A stretch of 61,370 bases of DNA from Evernia prunastri. Taxonomy: Eukaryota > Ascomycota > Lecanoromycetes > Lecanorales > Parmeliaceae. The notes under the pieces were generated by a model, which had not been told where the DNA came from, did no database searches, and saw nothing but the letters and a program-made list of their open reading frames with translations. Position numbers and translations under genes: made by a program. Where the stretch lies: positions 1 through 61,370 of the forward strand of contig NKYR01000174.1 of assembly GCA_003184365.1 (NCBI GenBank), read 5' to 3'. The number at the start of each line of letters is the position of its first letter. Positions within the stretch are counted from its first letter, which is position 1. Below, one piece after another: positions 46,280 to 57,354 of this stretch.

Positions 46280-49200
46280 ATGAGTCGTGCCGGCGGTGGA
46301 CAGGGAGCGAACATACCAAGACAACAAACTGGAGATGCAAACAAACCAAATTTTTTAGGTTTAGGAAACGACCGACACACACCTGGAGACCCTACTTTCA
46401 GGTGATTGACCCCCAGCAAGGTATCCTTTTCTTACTCTACTGACTGCTCCGGCTTCTCCCATCCCAGCCCTGCTGAAGAAGATTCGCTTCCAGATCCTGA
46501 AGTCACCAACAAAGAAGACAATAACATACTCCAGGCTAATCAGGCCTTCGGAAAACCTCCACTCCGTGATGTAGACCTACCCCCACGCCCAGGATATGGA
46601 GAGAAGGAATTCCACATGCGCACGAACTACTTCCAAGTAGATCTCGACACGGACAAGGAGCTCTTCAGATACGACGTCAAGATCGAGCCCGCCCCCGACA
46701 GCAGTGCTCGTGCGCTGCCGAACGGCCGCAAACGCCGACAGTTCTACAAGGCCTTGTTCGAAGATCAACCCGACTTTCGGGCGCTCGGTCAAGGTGTTGC
46801 GACCGATTATGCGAACACCCTGATCACTTGTGGACGGCTTTACGACAGTTCCTTGCCGTCCAAGAAATATGTCCAAGTGTATCGCGGCGCGTTTGAGGGA
46901 CCGGGCCACCAGACTGGCACGGCACGAGCGAACACGGCACAAACGAGCACGGCACAAACGAGCACGGCACAAGCAAGTAAGGCACAAGCAAGTAAGGCGC
47001 AAGCAAGCACGGCGCAAGCAAGCAAGCTACAAGAACTAGCGAGCATGGCAGTATTGGCACTAGCGAGCATAGAACAAGCTTCCAGCGAACAGAGATACAA
47101 TGTCACAGTATTGTACATTGAGATGGTCTCCAGCTCAGAGCTCATCAAGTACGTCAATTCTAGGCCTGACGATCCTAGCGATTTCAATTCCAGGTTAGAG
47201 GTGGTACAAGCGATGAACATCATCATAGCAGGCGGTCCCAACAAAAACCAAGCCATTTTCCAAGCCGGTCAGAATAAATTCTTCCGCTATCCCAGGAACG
47301 AGCGCAACCTTCTCTTCGATCACGTATATCGCGATGTCAATTTGACCAACGGTCTGATTGCGGTTCGCGGATACTACTCGAGTATTCGGACTTCGACCTC
47401 AAGGGTCCTACTGAACCTGAATGCTCAATGCTCTGCATTCTATCCGGAGATCAATCTGCTCAAGTTGATGTACAGCTTCGTGGGACAAAGTTGTATACCA
47501 CCAGCGAAACGTCGAGATCTGGAAGAGTTTATCCAAAGGCTTCGAGTCAAAACTGCGCAAGTGACTCGCGATGGAGAGAAAGTCACCAGGGAGAAGACGG
47601 TCCGCGGCTTCTCGCACAAGTACGAGAAATTTGTTGATAAAGCTGGAAAGCAGATGCTCAACCTCGATGGTGGTCTCAAGATGAAGGGCACGAAAGGAGC
47701 TGACCACGACTACGGAAGCTGCAGCTCCATCAGATTTCTCTACGATTCAGAATCTACTGCTAGAATGATGAGCGTCAGCGATTACTTTCGCAAACGTAAG
47801 TCGAGTCCATCGGTCTGATGGATTGAAGCTAATAGTTTTCTCAGATTATGGACAATCATTGGAAAAGCCCATGGAGTTGGTGATCAACTGCGGTGAGTGG
47901 ACGAGGGACCTACCTAGACAGGAGCTCTAACGGGAAGAATAGGCACGGATGAGGTTCCAACATGGATACCTTCTGAACGTTGCACTGTCATGCCTGGGCA
48001 ACCATACCGCGGCACTCTGAGTGGTATGTGAACTGAGTAGATCCTCTATTTGATTTCTTGTCGCGACTGGGCGAGATCATCATCTATGACAAACACACTT
48101 TAAATTACCTCAAAAGCTTGATATCGTGCTATGAAAGGTAAAATTCTGACCTTGGTGTAATGAAATAGATCAACAGACGACCAACATGCTCAATGTTGCA
48201 GCTCGAGGCCCAAGTGAAAATGCCAGGCGCATCACCCAAGATGGATTGGATGTCATCGGAATTCAGCCTGAGAGTCAGATAATGGTAGGTCATGTCCTCT
48301 ATATCTCTCCGTACTTGCAAGGTGGGGCTGATTTTCTCAGAGTGCCTTCGGTATTACAGTCAGCACGAAAATGCTTTCTGTACACGCAAGGCTGCTGCCC
48401 ACACCCTCGGTACAATATGCTGGAAGCTCCCTGAAACCTATGCTCGCAGGATGGAACATCCTAGGGATGAATTTCGTCGAACACGTCAACATCCACAGTT
48501 GGTCTTACGTCTTGTTCGGCTTTTCGAAAATACCAGACAAGTCATGGAAATGCTTTCAGGACAGTTTGAGGCAATGCGGCATGGGAACTATACAGCCAAA
48601 TCCCTATGAAGGATTCCACGCGAAATTGCTCGGGCACGGTGATGATGACCGGAACGATGAAGCTATCCGAGCTGTCATAGCGAACGCCAAAGCGCGGGGT
48701 GTCCGAATCCTTTGGGTGATCCTTCCGCTCTATTCCGCCGCGATATACGCTCGGGTCAATTTTTGGGCCGACATCAAATATGGTATCTATGCTTGCTTCA
48801 GCAATCGAATGGGCAATGCAGATGCTGACAATCCTACAGGCATCCATACTGTCTGCGCACTGTCTAATAAGCTAGGCGAAAACATGACGTACTTCGCCAA
48901 CGTCACGCACAAGTTCAACTTGAAGCTCGGCGGCGTCAATCACAGAGTCTCGGATAAAGACCTGGGCATCTTGTCCAAAGAACCTACAATGGTTGTTGGC
49001 ATCGATGTGACGCACCCGGCCCCCAGAAGCATGGAAAACGCGCCAAGTACAGTCGGTATGGTTGCGAGTGTGGACCCTTCGCACACTCGATGGCCTGGCA
49101 GTTTCAGAATCCAGAAAGGCAGGCAAGAGATCCTGAAAGTTCGAAAGGAGAGGGAGAAAAGCGGCGCTCAGAACCTTCCCGAGGGGGAAGAAGTCATGGT

Positions 49201-50110
49201 TGAAAACATTGGAAGCATGCTGGAAGAGCGTCTGAAAGTTTTCAGCGATAATCGCAAAAAGTTGCCCACAAACATCATTATCTACCGCGATGGTGAGTCT
49301 TTGAAGGGTCGAAAGAACACATCTAGTGCTGACCTCGTCAATCCTCTAGGCGTTTCCGAAGGTCAGTACCAGGCAGTGGTGGATCTAGAGCTGAAGCCCA
49401 TGCAAGAGGTGTGCAAGGTGATGTACGGACAGAAAAAGATACCAACACCAAAAATCACCCTCGTCATCGTTGCCAAGCGGCACCACACCCGGTTCTACCC
49501 CACAGACATGAGCCACGTCGACACGGGTCACTTCCAAGACAGACAAAGGACGAAGCTCCTCGGGAACCCCCTCAACGGCACAGTAGTCGACCGGGGCATC
49601 ACGATGCAGAAAGGCTGGGACTTCTACCTGCAATCGCACGCAGCTCTCAAAGGAACCGTAAGCCCCGCATCCCCCGGCTATATCTCAAAACCCCACTGAA
49701 ACCCCTCAACCCCAAGGCGAAACCAACCCACTACGTCGTCCTGCACGACGAAATCGGCCTCGGTGGCGGCCAGCTCGAGACGCTCACGCACAACCTCTGC
49801 TACCACTACGGCGCCGCGACCAAAGCGGTCTCCGTCTGCCCGCCCGCCTACTACGCCGACATCCTGTGCGAGCGCGGCCGCTGCTACCTCTTGCAGCACC
49901 TCGGCGCGCGCGACAGGCCCCCGGGGACGGCGTTCGACTTCGCGCGGAGCCCGTGGACGGGCGGCGTGCATCCGGAGTGAGTCTCTTTGTTGCACCGGCA
50001 ATTGCGTCTATTTTCTTCTCTCGCATTCCCCCCTTTCCGTCCCAGTGGGGAGTTTGGAGCGGGCGGGCTGACGGTTGCGCAGTTTGAAAGATTCGATGTT
50101 TTATGTTTGA
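46280..50110 (+). CDS. Argonaute (QDE-2-like RNA-silencing slicer)
   Basis: Nine exons: 46280-46401, 46468-47795, 47845-47892, 47943-48023, 48169-48284, 48341-49292, 49350-49657, 49717-49976 and 50083-50110, giving 1080 aa. Order is Gly/Gln-rich tail, N domain, linker L1 (GLIAVRGYYSSIR), PAZ (WIPSERCTVMPGQPY), Mid and PIWI. The catalytic acids visible in PIWI are Asp787 (VVGIDVTHP), Asp882 (YRDG-VSEGQY) and Asp1033 (PAYYADI); fungal slicers use Asp where animal proteins have His. The last exon supplies the classic end LKDSMFYV. The protein binds small RNAs and should cleave complementary RNA. Odd features are an in-frame minisatellite at residues 197-226 in the N domain and a 57-base intron without stop right after Asp882. 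The gene appears fully intact. Confidence 0.95.
46934..47023 (+). repeat. 15-base coding minisatellite inside Argonaute (six copies)
   Basis: Six full 15-base units encode T/K-A-Q-T/A-S repeats (residues 197-226), followed by a partial unit and degenerate GCGAGCATGGC-like copies to about 47085. The unit is a multiple of three, so copy-number change keeps the frame. Confidence 0.95.
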
Positions 50111-51003
50111 TAGTGGAGCTTTTGTGGTGCGGTGGGTTCTGGCATCATCTGCCGGATTGCTTGATCTGTGCCCTACGTCTCTGCCAGCTCTCTGAGTGGT
50201 GGTTTCGCATGCGGCATCTAAGCGAACGGGAAAGATGCTATGCGCTCTGATGAACGATAGCGCGTGAGAACGAAGAAGGAAATCCATCCATACAATTTGA
50301 AACGTTTGTTTCTGTAGGATGAGCGTTTTTACTGTGCTTCCTGGCGGAGCTGAGGTAGGTAGCATCCTTCACTGGATCATCGGCATGGGCGCCAATGGAG
50401 GCTCAAGGCTTATTTCTATGCCCCGTCGTTCGCCCTGCATGTCACGGACGTATCGGTTGATTTATTGCGTTGATGCCAAACCAGTGGGGACTCCGACGTG
50501 CTGCGGATTTCCGGGGTAGGTATATAACCACAGGGCATGCTTCGATCTGATAAACGGTTATGGCACAAGAGATATCATGCCATGAAAGTTCCTGTGGAAA
50601 GATGCGGCAAAGGTGTTGCTTACAAGGGCACGTTCAGTGGGGTCAAAGAGATAAACACTGATGCGATCTCTTGAAGGTCATGGCAATGGTAATGACTTCC
50701 CCCTCCCCCTCCTCACCCGATGAAGCATATTTATACGTGAGAGAAAAAGGTAACTTGTTCATAACAAGTCGAAAATTCCTGGCTATGAACCGGAAAAGTA
50801 TGTTTTAAGAGTGTCTCTATCATAATTCTTGCTCCATACTCCCTAGCACCACTGATCTAACATTTTACTTTTCCAATGCGACCCATCACAAAACATATCA
50901 CGCTATCACTTTCTGAGGTCAATCGCAAGCGCTTCTCTCAGAGCTTCGCCATCGCAGCGATATGACAACGACCGCCCCTCTGGAAGACCCACCTACACCC
51001 CCT
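50111..51003. other. Intergenic between convergent genes
   Basis: Shared 3' region of Argonaute (plus) and the secreted protein (minus). No gene recognised. Confidence 0.6.
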
Positions 51004-51969
51004 CTAGCTAGACGCCACTCCCTCCCTCCCCTTGAGCAACCTTCCTTTAGCGACCAAGATACCATCCACCAAGATCCGGAAGTCAACCTCGGGCCACAGC
51101 CGCGCTTCGATCAGAGCCGGCAGCTGCCTGACCGCGATCGTCACGAACCCGACCCCCATGTGCGGCTGCCCGGGAGCCGTCCGCTGGGGCAGTATCTCCA
51201 TCCGGGCGTCGTAAGGCGCCGGCGGCACGATTTGCAGCGGGGCCAAGATCCGGGCTTCGACCTGGTGAGAGGCGACGTACAGGGCGCCTTCGAGGAGCGC
51301 CATGATGGCGTCGTTCTTGGGGAGGGCCTGGCCCATGCTCGAGATTTCCACGCGATAATCGTGATCCGAAAGCGAGGTTGGGAGGGAGGAGTTGGACACC
51401 GCAGGGTCTAGGGTTTCGACCGTGGGGATGTTCGATTGGTTGGAAGGTGGTGATGTTGTCTGCTGCAGGGGACCGGTTGAGTTCCCACCCGGGGATCCCA
51501 ACCGAGGCACCCGTTTCTCGACGGAAACGAAGCCCACAAGGCGCCCGTCCCAAAGGAGCTGGACATTGACGCTCTCGAACGTGCCGGTCATGACCATGTG
51601 TTCGACGGCGAGGTAGATGCCCCAAACGAGATACCGCTTCGGCACCGTCCCTCTGAAGGTGGGGCTGCCTATCTGCCACAGCACATGTGGGTGACGATCT
51701 TCCCAGTAACTTCTATCGGACTCCCTTGCGGTAGAGGCCCACGGGGCCAAGATGCCCATGAACTGGACGGCGGTGATGAGAACTTCGTCTTCGTCAAGGA
51801 ACACACCCTGGGGCGTGGACAACAGGGAGAAGTGGGGATCTATCTGCTCGTGCGTCCAGGCGACGTTCAAGCTCGGGGTGAGCAGGTTGAGGGAGCTGAT
51901 GGGTTGTGCTGGCGTCGCAAAGCCGAGGCTGGGCAGCATGGAAAGCGCAAGCGGAAGGAACTTGCACAT
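51004..51969 (-). CDS. Predicted secreted protein of unknown function
   Basis: Single exon of 321 aa from ATG 51969. The frame is open further upstream but only from TTG and through the poly(G) run, so the Met at 51969 is the likely start. Residues 1-20 form a signal-peptide-like core (MCKFLPLALSMLPSLGFA). The next part contains FMGILAPWASTARESDRSYW. The middle is Ser/Pro/Thr-rich and there are only few Cys. The C-terminal third repeats the style of the middle (ISSMGQALPKNDAIMALLEGALY). I recognise no catalytic motif. No membrane anchor at the C-terminus. A secreted or vacuolar protein is inference from the N-terminus. Confidence 0.65.
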   Translation of the reverse strand: MCKFLPLALSMLPSLGFATPAQPISSLNLLTPSLNVAWTHEQIDPHFSLLSTPQGVFLDEDEVLITAVQFMGILAPWASTARESDRSYWEDRHPHVLWQIGSPTFRGTVPKRYLVWGIYLAVEHMVMTGTFESVNVQLLWDGRLVGFVSVEKRVPRLGSPGGNSTGPLQQTTSPPSNQSNIPTVETLDPAVSNSSLPTSLSDHDYRVEISSMGQALPKNDAIMALLEGALYVASHQVEARILAPLQIVPPAPYDARMEILPQRTAPGQPHMGVGFVTIAVRQLPALIEARLWPEVDFRILVDGILVAKGRLLKGREGVASS

Positions 51970-52963
51970 TTGCACATGGCGTGAAACTTCATCGTTGAGG
52001 GAAGTAGGGTGTCCGGGGGGGGGGGGGGGGGGGGGGGGGGGGAGGGAGGACAAATCCAACGTGGGAAGTTTTCGATCACCTACTTACGTCGGGCAGAGAG
52101 GCTTGCGCTGCCTTTATCAATACTTCGCGTGAAGAAATATATCCGACAAGCGCTTGCTTCGCACATGGCCCACCTCTCCCAATTAACGCTTATGTCTATA
52201 AACGTTCGCTATACACGCGCTATGCGATAGCCTCGCGCGACAATGTAAAGCACTCCACCCGGTCATGGCGTTTTATCTGTGTAACCCGAATCGCTTGACG
52301 GGCTAAAAGACAGACTTCTGCAAGGTACACGGGGGGGCATCTGCTTGGCTCTGAAAAATTAAAGCCCGTCAATCGAAGGAGCGAAATCGGTATCCAGCAT
52401 TTCGAGCATTATCAGACATGGGCGAAAGGATCGGAATTTCGATCGGTGACCTTCTTCTTGGTGATTTGACCTGTGTATGGCACACCGCGCGGGACTAGAC
52501 CATTAGTGAGTGATAGAAGATGGTGAGAGTATAGGCCATGGGTCATGCAGAGAGGGAAGCAGCTTGCGATTGAAGAGGCAGGTTTAGGTGCGCTGCTCGA
52601 GCACATTTGCCTTCTTGTGCATCATCCGAATGTTGTCCCTCAATAATAGTGTTATGATTTTAACAAGCCTTCAGGAGCACTCGGTGAGATTTGGTGACGA
52701 GATTGGCCCCTGGCAGCTTCATGAGGTCTCAATGTCGCCCCGGCCAGTAGAAACAGGAAGCATGGTGCTTGACACTCATTTACATCCGTTAACACATTTC
52801 CCAATCAAGGCACCGGCCACTAAGCCTGATTCGTCCCGCTTACTCCGCGAAGTTTTGACCCACCATATCTTCCACCCTCGCACAACGATCTCTCCCGAAC
52901 GCTGCATCCACTTCTCCTCCCTCCAACGCCGTTCAAAACCCCTTCTCACCTGCCCTACCGACC
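51970..52963. other. Divergent promoter region with poly(G)
   Basis: Lies between the secreted protein (minus) and the F-box-like gene (plus). It contains the G28 run and a G7 run at 52331-52337. The frame 52588-52995 overlaps the next start and is not supported. Confidence 0.6.
52015..52042. repeat. Homopolymer G28
   Basis: Twenty-eight G in a row, 46 bases upstream of the secreted-protein start codon (C28 in that gene's sense). Length may be unreliable in the assembly. Confidence 0.9.
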
Positions 52964-54010
52964 ATGGAGAACGTTATCAAGACTCCCTCTCCTGACAACT
53001 TACCCATGGAATCCGTCCAGCCTTGCACTCTGATGGGCCTGCCGATTGAAGTCCGCAGCAAAATCCTAGGCCACCTTCTACCCAGTGCGCTAGAAATCGG
53101 AGTTTCCGAACATTTTTCGTGGGGGGTTGAGCACGAGAGAGACCGGGTGTTTTATCGGCCCCAGGACGAGGCATGTCACATGGCCGTACTTCGCGTCAAC
53201 CGCCAGCTTTCCGGCGAGGGTTCCTCGATCCTGCACAATCGTACCTTTCGAGTCTTGGTGACTTATCGAGGGGTCAGTTTCTTGGAAAGGCGATATGAAT
53301 TGGGGGACATTTCGAAACCGATGTTGCACGGGGACTATGAGTTGAGAGCGAACCCTTTGTTGGCATTCCCCTTCCACAGGGTAAAGCAGATCCAAATTGG
53401 GCTCTGGGCGACTGACTTTCGGTATAACCTCTTCGCCCTGCGACGTGCACTTATCGACCTTTGCGACGTCCTCAACCACCAGCCAAGTCTCAAGAACATT
53501 CGTATCGACATGTATGACCGTTTCTACCGCCCTAATATTCCCGAGAGCCCGGATGAGATAGCATTCGAGGATGACGCGCCGCACCCTCCTCCAAGCAGGA
53601 ACCGCGCAAATATCGATTACTTCTTTTATGATTGCCAAAAAGAGTTTTGGTACTCCATGTTTGAAAAACCCTGTGCCGATCCTCTTGGTCATACGCCGCC
53701 GGATCGAGCATTCGGGCTCTGGGAGCGAGGAAACGACACTCCACGTATTACCCACGATATCCCCGCACTAATCACGGACGTCGAATTAATCCTTCAACCC
53801 CTAAAATCGCTCCGCAATGTCGGCAAGGCTCGTTTTAACCTCACCTCCAAAGCCGAAAAGGATCAAGACATGATGAGTATCGTCAAAGAGTGTGAAGATG
53901 CGATGATGAGCGGCGGCTCCTCGGAAGAAGACTCGGAGTTCATGGACTGGTGCAGCGACCCGTCTCTGCCATGGGGACTTGAGAAGTTGTTCTCGGAGGA
54001 GCAGGTATAG
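52964..54010 (+). CDS. F-box-like protein of unknown function
   Basis: Single exon of 348 aa from ATG 52964. The start of the folded part, LMGLPIEVRSKILGHLLPS, is an F-box-like helix pair found at the N-terminus of a very large family of fungal proteins. The next block, MAVLRVNRQLSGEGSSILHNR, is the second mark of that family. The C-terminus is acidic (GGSSEEDSEF). Family members are thought to be substrate adaptors or orphan proteins; few are characterised. It resembles the N-terminus of the TEA-domain gene at 1.5 kb only in the F-box-like segment. No defect seen. Confidence 0.75.
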   Translation: MENVIKTPSPDNLPMESVQPCTLMGLPIEVRSKILGHLLPSALEIGVSEHFSWGVEHERDRVFYRPQDEACHMAVLRVNRQLSGEGSSILHNRTFRVLVTYRGVSFLERRYELGDISKPMLHGDYELRANPLLAFPFHRVKQIQIGLWATDFRYNLFALRRALIDLCDVLNHQPSLKNIRIDMYDRFYRPNIPESPDEIAFEDDAPHPPPSRNRANIDYFFYDCQKEFWYSMFEKPCADPLGHTPPDRAFGLWERGNDTPRITHDIPALITDVELILQPLKSLRNVGKARFNLTSKAEKDQDMMSIVKECEDAMMSGGSSEEDSEFMDWCSDPSLPWGLEKLFSEEQV

Positions 54011-56286
54011 CTCAATGCTTGCAGGGAACGAGTGGAGAGGCGCTGACTCTGCATATCGTCGTGGTGAGGGAGCGGTTGTGGAGGTATGGCGAATGTTTCG
54101 TGGGTGGGGCGGCGATAGTGGTATCTGAAGAAAGCAGCAATGAGAACAGACTCAAGACCGCAGATCTTACTCTCAGCTCCAACAGCTCCTACGAGCATGC
54201 TTCTGAACTATGCGTCTGTTGGGTGGCCAGGATGATGGAGGAGAAAGAGTGTCGGTTCGTTCATAAGCCCCCGGTTCCGAATCGTCCGAACGCTTCTCCC
54301 CCATTGATGGCCTGATGCTATCACCAAAGATGTCCACTTACTGTTCTCATCCTGAGTGCTTCAGGTGTTGCGAAGGTGCAAGGTCTATTTAAGATATATG
54401 GGAAGATGATAAATTTCAGTTGCCAAGGGTTCCAGACACATATGCATACGCTAGGTAATTCTCCGCCGTTAAAATTTCCACCTGTGTGCTGGCCATCTCT
54501 GCTAGAGTACTCCGTACAGATGGGATTAGATGACGGTGCCAGCAGTTTCCGGAACATGAGTATAGATGAGACAGCATTACCCCTTGCTCCGTCTCAGTCT
54601 CAACAGAGGCAGCGGGGGGTTGGACCCAAACCACCCTTCACGGTCTTGACCGCAGACAAACCACTTCCACTCTATTATATCCCGAAGAGTGCTTTAGGCT
54701 TGCTTTGAGCGCCTAGGCACCCGGGCATTCCGCATCTCTTCAGTAAAGTCAGCAAGGTCTACTTGCCAAGCTACCGACGACAACCCCGGGAAAGAAATAG
54801 GCCCTGAGCCTATGTAGACAGGCCAGTATAATTCCTTCCACTGCTTCCGTGCCGGGAGAAAGATGCGGGGATACGATCAAAGTGTTGAGACAAGAAGCTG
54901 CGCATCCATCCGGCGCCATGCTTTCAGGGTGGAATTGTAAGGCAATTTCCAGTTGCAGAAGTTACTCGGTCGCCAATATTGACAAAGGTGTATTTAACCG
55001 TTATAGATGATTTTCCAGCAAGACAATTCAAGCCTCACAGGTTCCGCAAAATAAACAACTTACAATTGTTCGTAATCATCTCAGCTGCGCTTGCACAGCA
55101 CAGCACAGCAGACGCGCAGTCAGGCACTCAGTGTGCTCAGCCTTGCTCGGACCAAGAAACGCGCAGGAAGAGCAGGAGTCGGCAAAATTTTGTTTCAGGA
55201 TAAACCCCAGATTTGCGGATAGTATTGAAGATATTCTACTCGAGTGATCAGCGAAGGATATGTAGAGGAAATGAAACATGGCCTTGAATAAGATCTTCGA
55301 GAGAATTGGGATAATATCATGAAAGGGTCCTTTCAAGCGCTCAGTGTCAAGTTCCTTAGTTACTTATCTCAGGTAAGTTTTAATATAAGAAAAAAAAAAC
55401 CGGCCATCATCGCGCGCAGGTCCATTCCCTACCGACCCCGTCCCTCCATTCGGGCTAGGTATGCTCCCACCACTTTCGTGCTTGTCAAAGCGACCCTAAC
55501 CCAGCTGCTGATACCGACATACATAGAGTAGCTACTGGAGACCTGCATTCCTTACCGACGCTCTCCGGGCAACTCTCCAAGCCGCCACGTACAGAATCGA
55601 TAAATTCAGCGCGTTCATGTACCGAAAGAGATATTATTTCGTGGTAGGTCCACCATGTGTGTTGCCCACTGTAGCGGGCTCAACTTGCTGGAGAGAGGTA
55701 GGAATCTAAATTGATCGCGTCCCGGATGCGTCACAGGCGCCTATCTCTGGCTCTTTTCTTGTTGAATGCCACTTGACACCGCATTTCATTCCAGCTCAGT
55801 GTGCAATGTGGAATCGTGGCGGTGTTGTTCGTCGCTGTCTTGCCATTGTAGCAGACTCAGGGTTTGACTTGTTGTGTTGAGGACATGCGGTGGTATTTCG
55901 TAATCGTGTTGATTAGCTTGGAGTGTCAAGATAATGAATTGTCTGGCACAAACACTCTGAAGTGGCATGAAATGCGTTGTTTGTTACCCTCTTGCCATTG
56001 TAGTAGACTCAATATGTGATATGTTGTTTTGAGGACATACTCAGTGGAGAGGTCGCATCGTTGTTGTGTTAATTATTCTGATATATCACAACAATGACAA
56101 TGACTTTCTTTGTCATACCCTAGATGATCTACTCATAACACCCTGAGGGGCTCTGCTTATATAAACATATTTCTGGAATCTATTTCTGGGTCAACAAACC
56201 CCACGGAAAGCTTTGAAACGAGTAATTTCGTCAAGAAACCCCATCACCATTTGCTTTCTCACGACATCTCCCTCGAAGCTCACATC
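54011..56286. other. Gene-poor stretch with a 50-base direct repeat
   Basis: About 2.3 kb without a supported gene. Short frames at 54.0-54.7 and 55.3-55.5 kb lack family features. It contains the imperfect direct repeat listed separately and an A9 run at 55391-55399. Confidence 0.55.
55838..56037. repeat. Imperfect direct repeat, about 50 bases, two copies
   Basis: Copy 1 (about 55838-55887) and copy 2 (about 55989-56037) share CTTGCCATTGTAG, AGACTCA and TTGAGGACAT in the same order and spacing. They lie 150 bases apart. Confidence 0.7.
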
Positions 56287-57354
56287 ATGGGAACGCACGG
56301 CCGCCGCGAGGAAACCAAACCTGTTGTTTATCGACATAAACAGGGGTCGTCGTCCAGAGGACGCCATGCTCTCATGTCGGAGAAGAAATTCGGTAAAATG
56401 CTATACAAGTTCGCCCTCTCACAAGATTTCCGCGAAGAAAGCGGTACCCCCTATCCATGCAAACAGAGCGAGATCGATTTCCACCGCAACGGCGTATTCG
56501 ATAAACCAAACAAAGGTCCCTTTGTCAGTCTTCTGGAAGCGACGGAAGAGATTCTACGCTGGAACGACGAAAAGCGAGCGCCGTCTCGTGAGGAGTCAGA
56601 AATCATACAGAGACTAAGCACCACGATACGCGAAGTCGGAAAGGATTTCAGATTCGGGCCCGACTTGCTGATTAAGACCTGGGCCGATCTGGACAGTCTC
56701 TTCTTTGCCGGACGTCTTCGAGATCACGTTCTCGTAAGATGGGTCAAGCGGATCGATGGAGGACTCTATGGACACATGCAATTCTATGAGTCCGAAACCA
56801 CAAAGGGCTTGATCGAAATGAGCGCAGAGGTCAATCTGCTACCGCAGAAGTGGAGACGCTGGGGTGAAGATTATAACCCTGTGGTCAACATGTTTTCTAC
56901 TATACTGCATGAGATGTGTCATGCTTATGAATTGGTTAGATCTCCGTACGAGCCGTGGAATACGGACATTTGGCACGATCCTCATTTCCAGACCAAGATC
57001 AGCGTTGTTCATGATCGGGCGACCCGGCTCTTGGGGATACCGGCGACTGCCGATTGGGAAGAATACAAACAGCACCACTTCTTACCCATGGAGGGTGAAA
57101 AGGGGCAGGAAGAAGGTAACACTAAGGAAGGCGGTGACAGGAAGAGGGAAGAAAGTAGCGTTAAGCAAGACGGTGACCGGAAGAGAGCTTGGATTGCAAT
57201 CGCCTCTGCAATTTGCGTGGGGACAGTCTGTGTCCTGCTGTTGTGGCTTGAGGTATTCGCCAAGCGAGATGTTCCCCGGCCCCGAGGAGGAACAGCTGTT
57301 GAAATTTGTGTTGGGATCAGCCGATCAAAGGCCTGCGTTGAAGTGCTACTATAG
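56287..57354 (+). CDS. SprT-like zinc metalloprotease-domain protein with C-terminal membrane segment
   Basis: Single exon of 355 aa. The frame begins at a TTG, so I take ATG 56287 (MGTHGRREE). The SprT-like domain spans about residues 130-265: WADLDSLFFAGRL, then the zinc motif LHEMCHAYE (HExxH), then WHDPHF, which may give the third ligand. SprT-family proteases such as Spartan cut DNA-protein crosslinks. Unlike those nuclear proteins, this one has a charged linker with a duplicated GDRKR unit and then a hydrophobic stretch (IAIASAICVGTVCVLLLW) near the C-terminus, suggesting membrane anchoring. Function is therefore open. Upstream and downstream are gene-poor. Confidence 0.8.
   Translation: MGTHGRREETKPVVYRHKQGSSSRGRHALMSEKKFGKMLYKFALSQDFREESGTPYPCKQSEIDFHRNGVFDKPNKGPFVSLLEATEEILRWNDEKRAPSREESEIIQRLSTTIREVGKDFRFGPDLLIKTWADLDSLFFAGRLRDHVLVRWVKRIDGGLYGHMQFYESETTKGLIEMSAEVNLLPQKWRRWGEDYNPVVNMFSTILHEMCHAYELVRSPYEPWNTDIWHDPHFQTKISVVHDRATRLLGIPATADWEEYKQHHFLPMEGEKGQEEGNTKEGGDRKREESSVKQDGDRKRAWIAIASAICVGTVCVLLLWLEVFAKRDVPRPRGGTAVEICVGISRSKACVEVLL

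Noticed and set aside
46934..47023. CRISPR-like array
   Set aside because: Contiguous 15-base tandem repeats without spacers, inside a eukaryotic coding exon.
49293..49349. Extra 19 residues in the PIWI domain as genuine protein insertion
   Set aside because: The segment starts with GTGAGT and ends with CTAG, and its removal restores the invariant DGVSEGQY, so it is an intron by default.
46402..50082. Argonaute split over several frames, suggesting decay
   Set aside because: Eight introns restore one frame of 1081 codons ending in the family C-terminus.
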